From assembly GCA_027946555.1 (NCBI GenBank), contig JAPEVC010000147.1, positions 29,724 to 93,723 on the forward strand: a stretch of DNA of 64,000 nt, written 5' to 3'. The stretch is from Gnomoniopsis sp. IMI 355080. Its lineage: Eukaryota > Ascomycota > Sordariomycetes > Diaporthales > Gnomoniaceae. Each line of letters opens with the position of its first letter. The first letter of the stretch is position 1. A model generated the notes under the pieces. The model was not told where the DNA came from, did not search any database, and worked only from the letters and a program-made list of their open reading frames with translations. Position numbers and translations under genes: made by a program. Below, one piece after another: positions 63,932 to 64,000 of this stretch.

Positions 63932-64000
63932 AAAAATTAGTTAGTTAGTTTAGTCAGTGCCTTGACTAAAACTAACTAATTTTTTTTTAGTCTGACTAAA
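63932..64000. repeat. foldback sequence, possible transposon edge, cut by the window end
   Basis: AAAAATTAGTTAG, then TTAGTTTAGTCA, faces TGACTAAAACTAACTAAT and a T run, giving a long, nearly perfect hairpin with a loop of about 6-8 bases (GTGCC). The heptamer TTTAGTC or its complement GACTAAA occurs four times in 52 bases: 63949-63955, 63964-63970, 63986-63992 and 63994-64000, the last pair forming TTTAGTC T GACTAAA. Dense copies of a short motif in both orientations are typical of the subterminal parts of hAT-type DNA transposons, many of which begin CAGTG; here CAGTGCC starts at 63955. The element, if real, continues past the window. Confidence 0.5.

Overview
The window is a stretch of nuclear chromosome from a filamentous ascomycete (Pezizomycotina). 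Genes carry short introns (about 50-160 nt, mostly GT..AG with CTAAC/CTGAC-like branch sites). The families are typical of these moulds: a Zn2Cys6 regulator, a UstYa-type protein, a rhodopsin-domain membrane protein, a GH11 xylanase, an S28 peptidase and Dal5-like permeases. I cannot name the genus.

Layout. 1-5 kb holds two decayed nitrogen-metabolism genes, a copper amine oxidase remnant and an amino-acid permease remnant. After a 2.6-kb gene-free stretch come two transcription factors on the minus strand: a five-exon Zn2Cys6 protein (7526-11127) and a bZIP protein (12468-13544). A 4.4-kb gene-poor stretch follows, then a small hypothetical protein and the mitochondrial amidotransferase subunit GatB. 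From 22 to 27 kb lie an FMN-dependent 2-hydroxy-acid dehydrogenase, an acetamidase-type amidase and a CHY zinc-finger protein. After a 3.1-kb gene-free stretch comes a dense block: secreted S28 peptidase, flavin monooxygenase, Dal5-like MFS permease, TauD-type dioxygenase and an LtrA-type membrane protein. 42-53 kb holds an uncharacterised protein with a duplicated helix-turn-helix-like unit, a second amidase, a zinc-less MDR oxidoreductase, a UstYa-like protein and a divergent short-chain dehydrogenase. 53-63 kb holds an RraA-like protein, a GH11 xylanase, an uncharacterised acidic protein, a second MFS permease, a secreted SurE-like phosphatase and a rhodopsin-domain protein with a GC-AG intron. 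The last 70 bases are a dense foldback sequence that looks like the edge of a transposon running out of the window.

How the genes may work together. The recurrent theme is scavenging of nitrogen and organic acids: two amidases, two permease genes of the allantoate type, an amine oxidase relic, an amino-acid permease relic, a secreted proline-directed peptidase, and GATA-factor-type sites before one amidase. The most cluster-like group is monooxygenase, MFS permease and TauD-type dioxygenase (32.2-38.5 kb). Its arrangement would suit uptake and oxygenolytic breakdown of a small organic acid such as a sulfonate; this is inference. I found no structure that clearly represents an undescribed system. 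The best candidates for something new are the duplicated-HTH protein, the stand-alone UstYa-like gene, and the foldback at the right edge.

Exon boundaries were worked out by hand from splice signals and reading-frame continuity. All spliced models given here close in frame.
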